DNA from: an uncultured Desulfobacter sp.
Lineage (GTDB): Bacteria > Desulfobacterota > Desulfobacteria > Desulfobacterales > Desulfobacteraceae
DNA length: 64,000 nucleotides
Direction: 5' to 3'
NCBI RefSeq assembly: GCF_963664415.1
Contig: NZ_OY761440.1
Coordinates: 62,001-126,000, forward strand
The translations under genes and the position numbers were made by a program. Positions 27,028 to 35,557 of this stretch are shown in pieces (positions within the stretch are counted from its first letter, which is position 1; each line of letters opens with the position of its first letter). The notes beneath the pieces were generated by a model. That model was not told the DNA's origin, made no database searches, and was given only the letters and a program-made list of their open reading frames with translations.

Positions 27028-27267
27028 CTATAAGTTATCAGCTGCCTTTTTTAAATCTTGAACCAGGGCAGATAGATTGAGGTTGTATTTTTCGGCAACA
27101 GTTTCAAGGGATTCAAAGAGGGCGTTACAGCAGATACACTCCCCGGCCCTGTCATCCCAGCGCTTAAATACCTCCTGGGTAGCACTGTATGTTGAAACAA
27201 TGTCCAGCACGGTCATGCCGGGCTCAATTGCACAGGTCGAAGAACGATTCTCTGATTTATCCGTCAT
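27028..27267 (-). CDS. DUF1858-domain small protein
   Basis: This 79-residue protein contains a DUF1858 domain: an N-terminal MTVLDIVSTYSATQEVFKRW (about 19-38) and a pair of adjacent cysteines after CIC (AGECICCNALF), then ETVAEKYNLNLSALVQDL. DUF1858 proteins resemble the N-terminal domain of ScdA-type iron-sulfur repair proteins and are frequent in anaerobes; biochemical function is not established. It is 24 bp downstream of the kinase-fold gene and is the last gene of the yedE-tusA module. Converges with the hydrolase gene with a 9-bp gap. Confidence 0.75.
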   Translation of the reverse strand: MTDKSENRSSTCAIEPGMTVLDIVSTYSATQEVFKRWDDRAGECICCNALFESLETVAEKYNLNLSALVQDLKKAADNL

Positions 27268-27291
27268 TTTTTAACCACTTTATACTTATTC

Positions 27292-28167
27292 TCAACAAAA
27301 ACTTGCGTTTGGATCTTCCAGAACCTGGGCCAGGGCTTTGGGGATCTGCACAATAATGTCCAGCACCTGTGAGGCGGGTGTGGGATCGGCAAACATCCCG
27401 GCCATTCGATTGACACGGGCCGCAATCCGGCATGCCTGCCGGATGCTTTTCCCGGATTCGATCAACGCGCAGGCAAGCCCGGTCAGGGTATCCCCAGTAC
27501 CACCCATGGCTTCCATGGCTTCGGCAGACGGTCTGCTGATTTGGTCCATAATTTCACCGTCAGCCACCGTATAATCGACACTGCCCTTGACCAGAAGGTG
27601 ACGGGCCCCGTTTTTATATTCATAGGCCCGGGCAATCAAATCCGGTACCTGGTTGTCCTGATGCAGAATAAAACCTCTGGTGTAAAAGGGATGAGGCGCT
27701 GTTTCATCAGCCAAAAAAGAAAGTTCCCCTACATCCGGGGTAAAAAGGTCATAGCTTGGGGCCTGGCCGCTCATCTTGGCTGCATACATGAAGCCGGCAT
27801 CCGCGATGAGAACAGGTCTTTTTTCCATCTCTTCCACGGTAAAAAGAACCTTATTGTGCCAGTCTACGTCGGGCTGAAGATAGTGAAACACCAGGGTGGT
27901 TGGCGCGATATCCTGCAGTTCACGGGACAGGCGTTCATAAAGTTTTCGGCTACCCTTGCCGGTGCCGATGTCACCGACCAAGGCGGCTTCAACCTGCATT
28001 GATCCGAGCACTTGACTCGCAGCCAGCACTGCGCCGACCAAGGCTGCAGTGCCCCGGTTCACAGGCACACGAATACCGTTAACAATTATATCCGCCCCGT
28101 CCAGGGCCGGTGCCCCAAGAGTCAACGGGAAGGAGTCATCCGGCACGGTGCCGACAATCAGGAGCAT
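27292..28167 (-). CDS. Carbohydrate-kinase-fold protein, NAD(P)HX dehydratase-like
   Basis: The 291 residues resemble the ribokinase-like YjeF C-terminal fold: FTPDVGELSFLAD (about 147-159) corresponds to the TP-x3-E motif and GGTGDTLTGLACALI (about 226-240) to the GxGD catalytic motif. The family includes ADP-dependent NAD(P)HX dehydratase, but this sequence is divergent and lacks the epimerase partner domain. It is embedded in a sulfur/selenium-type module, overlapping the DUF3343 gene by 10 bp. So a phosphotransfer role linked to that module is possible, but not shown. Confidence 0.65.
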   Translation of the reverse strand: MLLIVGTVPDDSFPLTLGAPALDGADIIVNGIRVPVNRGTAALVGAVLAASQVLGSMQVEAALVGDIGTGKGSRKLYERLSRELQDIAPTTLVFHYLQPDVDWHNKVLFTVEEMEKRPVLIADAGFMYAAKMSGQAPSYDLFTPDVGELSFLADETAPHPFYTRGFILHQDNQVPDLIARAYEYKNGARHLLVKGSVDYTVADGEIMDQISRPSAEAMEAMGGTGDTLTGLACALIESGKSIRQACRIAARVNRMAGMFADPTPASQVLDIIVQIPKALAQVLEDPNASFC

Positions 28168-28718
28168 TGGCGTATCATCTCCTTATGGGCCAGCTCCAGG
28201 GCGTATCCACAAAGGGTATGCCCAATTTTACCGGGTCGAGGGGCCTCATCCAGATGCCTGCCCACCATTTCACACGCAAGGTAGGGCACATCCGGACACC
28301 CGCCGCCTGAAATATTGACGATAATTTTTGTTTGTTTTTCAATGGTCAGCTTCATATTGGCGGCCCGGACCATGAGATAATCGCCAAAATCTTTGGTGTG
28401 AAAAAGGTCCACGGGCTTGAGCAAAGGATGCGTCACAGGCACCACTTCCAGTGGCGGAAGGCCGGCCTCTTCAAGCTGCCTTGTCAGCATCAGCCGTTCA
28501 ATGAGGGGAAACTGAATCACCAAATCGCAACCGCTTTGAATCCCGGGAGGAGGTCCCATCACCTTGATCTCCCATCCCCGGGATTTTAAAAAATTTTCCG
28601 CCTGGATCACTTCGGATGTGTTCTCAAACACCAGGATACCCAGATCTTGGGTTGCCTTCCTGGACAGAACCTTTTGTGGCCGGTTAAACAGACGAGATAT
28701 GCGTTTAAACACCGACAT
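28158..28718 (-). CDS. DUF3343 putative Se/S carrier-like protein with extra C-terminal domain
   Basis: Residues about 28-105 match DUF3343 (putative Se/S carrier-like), including ILVFENTSEVIQAENFLKS and MGPPPGIQSGCDLVIQF, with one conserved Cys. A further 80-residue C-terminal part has NISGGGCPDVPYLACEMV and HTLCGYALELAH, with three more cysteines that could carry a persulfide or bind metal; I do not recognise this domain. DUF3343 genes commonly accompany YedE and TusA/YedF in organisms that use selenium or reduced sulfur. It overlaps tusA by 1 bp and the kinase-fold gene by 10 bp. Confidence 0.75.
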   Translation of the reverse strand: MSVFKRISRLFNRPQKVLSRKATQDLGILVFENTSEVIQAENFLKSRGWEIKVMGPPPGIQSGCDLVIQFPLIERLMLTRQLEEAGLPPLEVVPVTHPLLKPVDLFHTKDFGDYLMVRAANMKLTIEKQTKIIVNISGGGCPDVPYLACEMVGRHLDEAPRPGKIGHTLCGYALELAHKEMIRQCS

Positions 28719-28936
28719 TACCCTTTTTGGATAAAAATCCGGGTATCATCGGCATTGTCCTTAATGTCAGAAACGTTCCAGCCTTTGCTTTCTGCCGCCC
28801 GGACCACATTCTCTCGGGAGGCCATGTTGTCAACGATAACTTCCAGTTCACTATCTGTTCCGGATTTTATGGCATCCAGGGTCATCAATACCGGCTGGGG
28901 GCAGGAAAGCCCCCTTGCGTCGACTATTTTGCTCAT
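28718..28936 (-). CDS. tusA: TusA/SirA-family sulfur carrier
   Basis: This 72-residue protein has the TusA fold: an N-terminal VDARGLSCPQPVLMTLDAIK with the CPxP motif, whose Cys (about residue 12) carries a persulfide. TusA-family proteins relay sulfur (or selenium in the related YedF) between enzymes in the cytoplasm. It lies 36 bp downstream of the yedE transporter and overlaps DUF3343 in TAATG fashion, so the three are co-translated. It is the single-domain form, lacking the DsrE-like second domain of YedF. Confidence 0.88.
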   Translation of the reverse strand: MSKIVDARGLSCPQPVLMTLDAIKSGTDSELEVIVDNMASRENVVRAAESKGWNVSDIKDNADDTRIFIQKG

Positions 28937-28972
28937 TACATCCCCCTTATCTGTATATTTGTATCATTTAAA

Positions 28973-30064
28973 TCAAACAGTGATTCTCTTTCTCATGGCA
29001 AATCCGATGAAGAGGCAAACGGCGAAACCGACGATAACCGCGGCGATACCGTGGGGGCCAACCCCCTTGGGCGAGCTTGCCAGTCCAAAATTGTGGGCAA
29101 AGGCCGCACCGGCAATCATCCCCAGCACAAAGACAGAGGCATCGTTATCCCCTTCACCAGCCAGGAAAAGCTGGCGCCCGGGGCAGCCACCAGCCAGGGC
29201 AAAGGCCAGTCCGGCCAGGGCCATGCCCAGAAAATTCCAGAGATGAACATTATGGGCCACAGGCTGGCCTGTAAATCCGACGTGAAACTGGCCTAAAACA
29301 ACATTGGCAACACAGGCACAGATCAAAAGAGACAAAAAGCCTGAGAGCAGATGGGTCTGGCCGAACAGAATCAGGTCACGAAGAGCGCCCATGGTGCAGA
29401 ACCGGCTGCGCTGGGCCAAAAAGCCAATGCCTAAGCCCACCACAAGGGAGATCAGCAACGGTGCATGCATGGCCCCAGGCCCTTTGAGGCTGTAAAACAA
29501 CACACCGCTTTTATCTTCCCCTGAGACCTGGGGATAGATGAACATAAGAATCAAAAGACCGAGCATCACCAGGGGCAACATCCATCCGGCACCGGCATGG
29601 GTGGCTTGGGTGCGTCCCAGGTTATACCCGTTTTTCAAGAACATGACCCCGATCCAGACCCCAAACCCCAACCCCAGAATTCCCAAAACGGCATTCAGGT
29701 CGCCGCCGGCCAGACGAAGCACGGCCCGCCAGGGACAGCCCAGGAAAACAAGGGCACCGATCATGGCAAAAACGCCTAAGACAAAACGCACAATGGGGGC
29801 GGACCCGCACCGAGGCTTATACTCCTTGAAGCTGTAAGCCGCAACCAGGGAACCCAACACAAATCCGATAATTTCAGGGCGGATATACTGGACAACACCC
29901 GCCCGGTGCAATCCGATGGCCCCTGCAATATCCCGCTCAAAACAGGCAACGCAGATGCCCATATTTCCAGGATTTCCAAGTTTCTGTAAAACAGCGGCAA
30001 GGACGCCGATCACAGCGCCGACCACAATGATTCCGACGCGGGTGGAAAAAAAATTTTTAGCCAT
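28973..30064 (-). CDS. yedE: YedE/YeeE-family sulfur or selenium transport membrane protein
   Basis: This is a polytopic inner-membrane protein of about 363 residues with around ten hydrophobic segments and the conserved cysteine motifs of the YeeE/YedE family: ICVACFERDIAGA, FLGCPWRA, RFCTMGALRD and AGGCPGRQLF. The start at 30064 is chosen because GGAGGT lies 9 nt upstream; an in-frame frame extends to 30151 without a ribosome site. YeeE imports thiosulfate in E. coli, and the YedE/FdhT branch is linked to selenium metabolism. Its neighbours (TusA, DUF3343) fit the latter. It heads a probable five-gene operon ending with DUF1858. Confidence 0.88.
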   Translation of the reverse strand: MAKNFFSTRVGIIVVGAVIGVLAAVLQKLGNPGNMGICVACFERDIAGAIGLHRAGVVQYIRPEIIGFVLGSLVAAYSFKEYKPRCGSAPIVRFVLGVFAMIGALVFLGCPWRAVLRLAGGDLNAVLGILGLGFGVWIGVMFLKNGYNLGRTQATHAGAGWMLPLVMLGLLILMFIYPQVSGEDKSGVLFYSLKGPGAMHAPLLISLVVGLGIGFLAQRSRFCTMGALRDLILFGQTHLLSGFLSLLICACVANVVLGQFHVGFTGQPVAHNVHLWNFLGMALAGLAFALAGGCPGRQLFLAGEGDNDASVFVLGMIAGAAFAHNFGLASSPKGVGPHGIAAVIVGFAVCLFIGFAMRKRITV

Positions 30065-30144
30065 GACCCGGCTACCTCCTATACATGTCATTAAGTTATA
30101 ACAGGTTTCATACAACACAAAACTGATTGCGTATTCGACATTTT

Positions 30145-30160
30145 TTGTCATTCATGACAA
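30145..30160 (-). promoter_or_regulatory. Dyad upstream of yedE, possible CRP/FNR-type operator
   Basis: TTGTCATTCATGACAA is a perfect dyad with 7-bp arms and a 2-bp spacer, centred about 88 bp upstream of the yedE start codon. Size and symmetry fit a site for a dimeric regulator of the CRP/FNR type. No such regulator gene is in the window. Confidence 0.4.
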
Positions 30161-30294
30161 TTTTTATCCAATTGATTGTGACGATAGGGATTTTAAATGC
30201 CAATTCAATTTTTAAATAGTTTTTGCGCATGCCCGGCACGTTATAATGCTGTGCGCCGACAAAAATCAAGATCAATGTAAAAATTGATCGAATC

Positions 30295-30777
30295 TCACTG
30301 CCCGGCAATGGGGGCAACAAACCTGGACTCTGAATCCCAGGGGAAAAGAATCCAGGTATCCTGGCCGACTTCTGTGACATGGACGTCCACCATGGGCTTT
30401 CCGGCAGGTTTGGCATAAACGGTTGCAAAATAGGCTTTGGGCAGCATCTGTCTTACGATTTTGGCCGTACCGCCGGTATCCACAAGGTCATCAATGATCA
30501 ACAGTCCGTCCCCGTCACCATCCATGGATTTCAGGATGGTGGATTCACCCTGACTTTGCCAGTCATAGCTGGTGATGCAGATGGTGTCGACCAGATGAAT
30601 ATCCAGTTCCCGGGCAATGATGGCTGCCGGTACAAGCCCCCCCCGGGTGACCGCCACAATCCCCTTCCATGGGCGGTTAAGATCATGCAGACACCGGGAC
30701 AGAGCCTTGGCATCCCGGTGCAGCTGTTCCCAGGAAATAGGGTAATTTCGATTATACCGTTCATTTTTATTTGACAT
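30295..30777 (-). CDS. gpt: Xanthine-guanine phosphoribosyltransferase
   Basis: This 160-residue type I phosphoribosyltransferase has the PRPP-binding motif LLIIDDLVDTGGTA (about 91-104), WKGIVAVTRGGLVPAAIIAREL (the core VTRGGLVP lies near 43-50) and KPAGKPMVDV, closely resembling E. coli Gpt throughout. It salvages guanine, xanthine and hypoxanthine to nucleotides using PRPP, in the cytoplasm. A GGAGG-type site precedes the ATG. It is divergent from the small zinc-ribbon gene and 230 bp upstream of yedE, so it is probably separately transcribed. Confidence 0.92.
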   Translation of the reverse strand: MSNKNERYNRNYPISWEQLHRDAKALSRCLHDLNRPWKGIVAVTRGGLVPAAIIARELDIHLVDTICITSYDWQSQGESTILKSMDGDGDGLLIIDDLVDTGGTAKIVRQMLPKAYFATVYAKPAGKPMVDVHVTEVGQDTWILFPWDSESRFVAPIAGQ

Positions 30778-30864
30778 GACAGATGCCTCCTTTACAATAT
30801 CGGCTGAAAATTTTTCAAATCTGCCTTTTTTATGTTATCGGGCAAGAAAAACAAAGGAACAAAA

Positions 30865-31035
30865 ATGAAAAAAACCATCCAATTGTGCCCCTCATGCGAT
30901 GGGAAACTTGTTGTCAGACGCGCCTGCCCCCATGTTATCATATGCTGTGATGCCTGTGGGAAAAATTATCCCCAGAAAAAATACAAAGAACTCATAGACG
31001 ATTACTGGGAGGAAAAGCTGGCCATATACCGGTGA
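30865..31035 (+). CDS. Small dual-CxxC zinc-ribbon protein
   Basis: This 56-residue protein has two CxxC knuckles: CPSC (about 8-11) and CDAC (about 29-32), plus Cys in RRACPH and ICC, consistent with a zinc ribbon. The start at 30865 is preferred because AAAGGA lies 7 nt upstream; an in-frame ATG at 30832 would add 11 residues. It resembles the short dual-CXXC (seleno)proteins of delta-proteobacteria, but no in-frame UGA is present. Function unknown; binding of metal or redox chemistry is possible. Confidence 0.6.
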   Translation: MKKTIQLCPSCDGKLVVRRACPHVIICCDACGKNYPQKKYKELIDDYWEEKLAIYR

Positions 31036-31147
31036 ACAGACTTTAGGTTATCATCAAAAAGATTTAAAACTGCGTCCTGATATGATAAGATTATTTTCTG
31101 AGTAAATTCTTAAACGCGTCAACCTAATTTTTTCTTTTGGAGTTTAT

Positions 31148-32500
31148 ATGGCACGTTTTTCAGGACCATCGGTCTGTTTCATCGTTTTCGTATCAATTGT
31201 AATCGGTGCATGCGGCAGTGCCGCCCCAGTCTGTCAGGCGGCACAGCCCGCGGCTTCCCCTGAGCAGGCAGAACTTTTTCCGGTTTATGACCTGATCAAA
31301 CCCAATGTAAAATTCTGGACAAATATATTTACCCAGTACACCAGGGGCCAGGCCCTGGTCCACGATATGGGGGATTTGTCCAGAATTTATGAAGAGATCA
31401 AACTCAATCCCGCCAAAAGCAGGGCCGCAGCCCGGACAAACAAAAAAACTAAAAAAAAGGTACTTAAGAAATACAGAGCCATATTGATAGGCCTCTCCAA
31501 GGGCGAGACGCCGAAAACGCCCACGGAAAAAAAAGTGGCTGCCCTGTTTCCGGACAAAACCAAACCTGTAACGTTCAGGCGTGCCGCCCAGAGGCTTCGG
31601 GTGCAGACCGGTTTAAAAGAACATTTCATGGAAGGGGTAATCCGCTCAGGCGCCCTGATAGATGAATTCAAAATGATAATAAAATCCTATGGCCTGCCTG
31701 AAGACCTGGCCTACCTGCCATGCCTGGAATCGGCCTTTGACGTCCACACCTACTCAAAATATGGTGCCGCCGGACTATGGCAGTTCACCCATTATACAGG
31801 CAAACTGTTCATGGATATCAACCAGGTGGTGGACCAGCGCCGGGATCCCATTGTCTCTACCCATGGAGCAGCTCAGCTTCTGAAACGAAATTATGAAAAA
31901 CTTCAAAATTGGCCAATGGCCATTACAGCATACAACCACGGCCTTTACGGCATGTCCCGGGCAAAGGATAAACATAAAACCTATCCTGCCATATATTCAG
32001 ATTACAGCAGCCGCTCCTTTAGGTTTGCCTCACGCAATTTTTATCCGGAATTTATCGCCGCCCGGAAGGTCGCGAAAAATTATATTGAATATTACGGCAA
32101 TATTATCCTGGATAAACCTGGACAGCAAACCCGGTATAAGGTTCAAGGATTTGTCGCGGCAAAAGATCTTGTCCGCGCATTGCCTGTGGATCTGCACACT
32201 TTAAAAACGATGAATCCGGCACTGAGAAAGCCGGTCTTTGACGGCAAAAAATACATTCCCCCCGGACAAACCCTGTATCTGCCCAAGCATATATCTTTGG
32301 ACTTGCTGAACAAAACCCTTGGACCGCTATACCGTACAGCTCAAAGATACACCCCCTTTCACCGGGTGGTAAAAGGCGATACCGCCGGCAGCATTGCCAA
32401 TACCTACAAGGTCCCCCTTAAAGAGCTGATCGCAATGAACGGGCTTGGGAAAAAGGCAACGATCCGCGTGGGGCAAACCCTGAAAATTCCGTTTAAATAA
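31148..32500 (+). CDS. Membrane-bound lytic murein transglycosylase with LysM domain (MltD-like)
   Basis: The 450-residue protein starts with a hydrophobic export signal (FIVFVSIVIGACGSA; a lipobox-like LxxC is not clear). The SLT catalytic domain lies at about 170-310: LAYLPCLESAFDVHTYSKYG with the catalytic Glu near 194, GAAGLWQFTHYTG, and AITAYNHGLYGMSRA. A C-terminal LysM domain (about 405-449, HRVVKGDTAGSIANTYKV...RVGQTLKIPF) binds peptidoglycan. It cleaves glycan strands to 1,6-anhydromuropeptides in the periplasm. It has a TTGGAG site. It stands alone between the zinc-ribbon gene and the c-di-GMP gene. Confidence 0.9.
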   Translation: MARFSGPSVCFIVFVSIVIGACGSAAPVCQAAQPAASPEQAELFPVYDLIKPNVKFWTNIFTQYTRGQALVHDMGDLSRIYEEIKLNPAKSRAAARTNKKTKKKVLKKYRAILIGLSKGETPKTPTEKKVAALFPDKTKPVTFRRAAQRLRVQTGLKEHFMEGVIRSGALIDEFKMIIKSYGLPEDLAYLPCLESAFDVHTYSKYGAAGLWQFTHYTGKLFMDINQVVDQRRDPIVSTHGAAQLLKRNYEKLQNWPMAITAYNHGLYGMSRAKDKHKTYPAIYSDYSSRSFRFASRNFYPEFIAARKVAKNYIEYYGNIILDKPGQQTRYKVQGFVAAKDLVRALPVDLHTLKTMNPALRKPVFDGKKYIPPGQTLYLPKHISLDLLNKTLGPLYRTAQRYTPFHRVVKGDTAGSIANTYKVPLKELIAMNGLGKKATIRVGQTLKIPFK

Positions 32501-32596
32501 CGGCCATGGGCCGACTATGTATCTAATTTAAAAAACAGTATATTCCATTCCGGCTACGCCGACAATTCAACCCCGATCCCAGGATCAATGTTTCGG

Positions 32597-32632
32597 TGGC
32601 CAGGGTACGGGTTCTATTGAATTCCCTGGCCA
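32597..32632. repeat. Inverted repeat in the 250-bp gap after the transglycosylase gene
   Basis: A perfect 9-bp inverted repeat (TGGCCAGGG and CCCTGGCCA) with an 18-nt loop lies about 100 bp past the transglycosylase stop. It lacks a T tract, so it is not a typical intrinsic terminator; it may be an RNA hairpin or operator for the following gene. The rest of the gap shows no gene. Confidence 0.4.
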
Positions 32633-32768
32633 AACTAAGGGCAAAGCATCCGGATGATTCAAAAGACTGTCATAGTTCTGATGCAAAAATCTCATTTTTC
32701 TGTTAGGCCTGTCCTGGAAATAAAAAGACGGTTAGTTAATATCCAGATAAATGGAAGGGGCTGCCACA

Positions 32769-35495
32769 ATGAAAACTAAACTTTCAAACATCTCACTGTT
32801 TACAGCGCTTACTATTGCATTCGTATCCTCCGGGATCCTTCTGTGGAATATGCACAGCACTTTCACAAAATTCGGCCGGAAAAATAAGGAAGGACTTCGA
32901 ACCTTTTACGTTGATCAGCAAAAAAAACTTATCAAAAACGAAGTTGAACGGCTGACCAAACGAATATCTGCTACTAATAATGCCGTAATCAAGTCTGCCC
33001 AGAGTAATCTTAAAGATAAAGTGCTTTCGGCCGAAGATTTTATTCAAAATATCTACATGACTCATAAAAAAGACCAGGCTCAGTATAAAGCGCATATAGA
33101 CAACATGATCTCATCCTTTAACTGGGCCAACAACGCGGGGTATTTTTATATTTTATCCGGGGACGGCACAGTTAGGCACCACGGTACCAAACTGAAACTG
33201 ATCGGTAAAAATATCTATTCCCTGAAAAAAAAATTCCCTGATTTAATAACATTTTTTGAAACTGCAAAAACTCAAGGGTCTGTTATGGGAAAGTACATGT
33301 ACTATAAACCAGGCAAGGGGGACAAACCTTACGAAAAGCTCGGGTATGCCGTATACAACAAGACGCTCGATATCGTTATCGGAACGGGATACTACATGGA
33401 CGATCTGAATGAACAGGGTAAACAGGCAATCCTGCAATTTATTGCCGAAGACAGGTTCGGCTATCAGGATTACGGCTACTTCTGGATATTTTCAACTGAT
33501 TATAAAACGATTTTTCACATTGATCCCAAAATCTATGATACAGATCTGAAATCATTGCGTGATGCAAACAACAAACCGGTTATCAAAGAGTTTGTTGACA
33601 TCGCAACATCCAAAGGCCAAGGATTCAGTTCATATTACTGGGAAATCCCGGGACAGACCACAACAGCTAAAAAAATATCGTATCTGGTATATATTCCGGA
33701 TTGGGACTGGATTGTGGGATCCGGATTTTATTTTGAAAATTTTTATGAACTTGTGGGAACGGTGGAGTCAATAAGCAGCTCACTTCTCAGACAGGAAATC
33801 ATAAAAAACAGTCTGATTATCATCGCTCTTTTTGTCTTTACACTGGCAGCGTCACTGTTCGTTTATAAAAGAATCCACAAAATTGAGTCGGAACAGAAAA
33901 AATCCCTCAATGACCTGCTGCAGTACAAAACAGTGATAGACAAAAGCGCAATCGTCAGCATTACCGATCTGGACGGAAACATTATTCATGTGAATGACGA
34001 AATGTGTGAAATCACAGGTTTTGATAAAAACGAATTACTGCATGCCACCCACAGTCAACTTAGCCATCCGGACACCCCGGGATCAACCTACAGGGAACTG
34101 TGGACAACCATTAAAAAAGGGGAAACATGGCGCGGAATCTTTAAAAATCTTAAAAAGGACGGCGGCTATTTTTTTCAAAAATCAACCATCGTGCCGTTTA
34201 AGGATAAAGATGGAAAAGTGATCAAATATATTTCAATCAGCCATGATGTCACCGAAGTGTTTGAAAACAGATCCCAGCTTCAAAAATACCTCAATTATGA
34301 CGCCTTGACCGAGCTGAACAATAGAAACAGTCTGCTCATGGAGATAAAAAAGGCCAAGTCAGCAGACCTTGCGGTCATTGATATAGACGATTTTCATAAA
34401 ATAAATGAAACCTACGGGATGAAGACCGGAGACAAATTACTTAAAATATTTGCCTCAAGGCTTTCTGAACATAGCCACCTGTACCGATATTTTATCTACA
34501 GGCTGCACTCTGATGTATTTGCCGTATTTTCCACCCAAAGTGATAAAAATCTATTTATCATAGATATTGAAACAGCGCTTAAGGATATTGTCAAAGAGAC
34601 CTTCATCATCGGGAACAAAGAATTGATAATCAGCACCATCACAGGTTACGCCCATGGCTCGGACAACATTCTGGCCCATGCGGATGCGGCGTTGCAATTT
34701 GCAAAAGCAAACAATATCGATCATTACGCCTATGATCCGTTAAAAGTGGATAACAGCAAGATATATGAACAAAATATCCGGGTTGTGAAAATGCTCAGCA
34801 GTGCCATTGATGAAGACCGGGTCATACCGTTCTTCCAGCCGATAACAGGCACCGGCGGACCCAAGTATGAAAGCCTGATGCGAATCAGGGATACCGATGG
34901 CGGCATAATCCCCCCGGCACAATTCCTTGAGATCAGCAAGCAGACCCGGTTTTATCCGACGCTGACCAAAATTATTGTAAAAAAGGCCATAGACACCTTT
35001 GTCAACGATGACAGCACCTTCAGCATCAACATTTCAACAGAGGATATTCTGAACAGCGAGACCATGGCCTTTATCTATGACTATGCCGTTGCCAAAAACG
35101 TCATGTCACGCATGATACTTGAACTTGTGGAGTCCGAAAGCTTGTCTTCCTTTGGCGGTGCAACAAATATCATTTACAGATTTAAAAATGCCGGGGCAAA
35201 AATTGCCATTGATGATTTTGGCACAGGATATTCCAATTTTGATTATCTGCTCAAGATCAAAGCAGACTATATCAAAATTGACGGCAGCATCATCAAATTG
35301 ATCACTAAAGATGAGCGTGCCGTTGATGTTGTTAATTCCATTATATCCTATACAAAAAAGCTGAAGATGAAATCCATTGCAGAGTTCATCTCCACGGAAA
35401 CACTTTCAGACAAGGCAAAAGCCCTTGGGATTAATTATCAGCAAGGGTTTTACCATGGCAAACCTGATCCGGTCCCTGATAAAACGATTTTCTAA
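32769..35495 (+). CDS. Cache-PAS-GGDEF-EAL signalling protein, likely c-di-GMP phosphodiesterase
   Basis: The 908-residue membrane sensor has an N-terminal helix (about 8-26), a large periplasmic double-Cache ligand-binding region (about 75-335), a second helix (about 345-365), a PAS domain (about 385-500), and then GGDEF and EAL domains. The GGDEF signature is lost (HSDVFAVFS in its place), so no cyclase activity is expected. The EAL domain keeps likely metal and catalytic residues: E in YESLMR, N in INIST, E in LELVES, DD in IDDFGTGYSNFDYL, K in IKIDGS, and QQGF. It probably hydrolyses c-di-GMP in response to a small extracellular ligand. The start at 32769 follows GGAAGGGG. Confidence 0.88.
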   Translation: MKTKLSNISLFTALTIAFVSSGILLWNMHSTFTKFGRKNKEGLRTFYVDQQKKLIKNEVERLTKRISATNNAVIKSAQSNLKDKVLSAEDFIQNIYMTHKKDQAQYKAHIDNMISSFNWANNAGYFYILSGDGTVRHHGTKLKLIGKNIYSLKKKFPDLITFFETAKTQGSVMGKYMYYKPGKGDKPYEKLGYAVYNKTLDIVIGTGYYMDDLNEQGKQAILQFIAEDRFGYQDYGYFWIFSTDYKTIFHIDPKIYDTDLKSLRDANNKPVIKEFVDIATSKGQGFSSYYWEIPGQTTTAKKISYLVYIPDWDWIVGSGFYFENFYELVGTVESISSSLLRQEIIKNSLIIIALFVFTLAASLFVYKRIHKIESEQKKSLNDLLQYKTVIDKSAIVSITDLDGNIIHVNDEMCEITGFDKNELLHATHSQLSHPDTPGSTYRELWTTIKKGETWRGIFKNLKKDGGYFFQKSTIVPFKDKDGKVIKYISISHDVTEVFENRSQLQKYLNYDALTELNNRNSLLMEIKKAKSADLAVIDIDDFHKINETYGMKTGDKLLKIFASRLSEHSHLYRYFIYRLHSDVFAVFSTQSDKNLFIIDIETALKDIVKETFIIGNKELIISTITGYAHGSDNILAHADAALQFAKANNIDHYAYDPLKVDNSKIYEQNIRVVKMLSSAIDEDRVIPFFQPITGTGGPKYESLMRIRDTDGGIIPPAQFLEISKQTRFYPTLTKIIVKKAIDTFVNDDSTFSINISTEDILNSETMAFIYDYAVAKNVMSRMILELVESESLSSFGGATNIIYRFKNAGAKIAIDDFGTGYSNFDYLLKIKADYIKIDGSIIKLITKDERAVDVVNSIISYTKKLKMKSIAEFISTETLSDKAKALGINYQQGFYHGKPDPVPDKTIF

Positions 35496-35557
35496 ACCCT
35501 TTGCAGGGAGCAAAACATTGATCATGGTGTTTAAATGCATCCCATGTTGAATTATTT

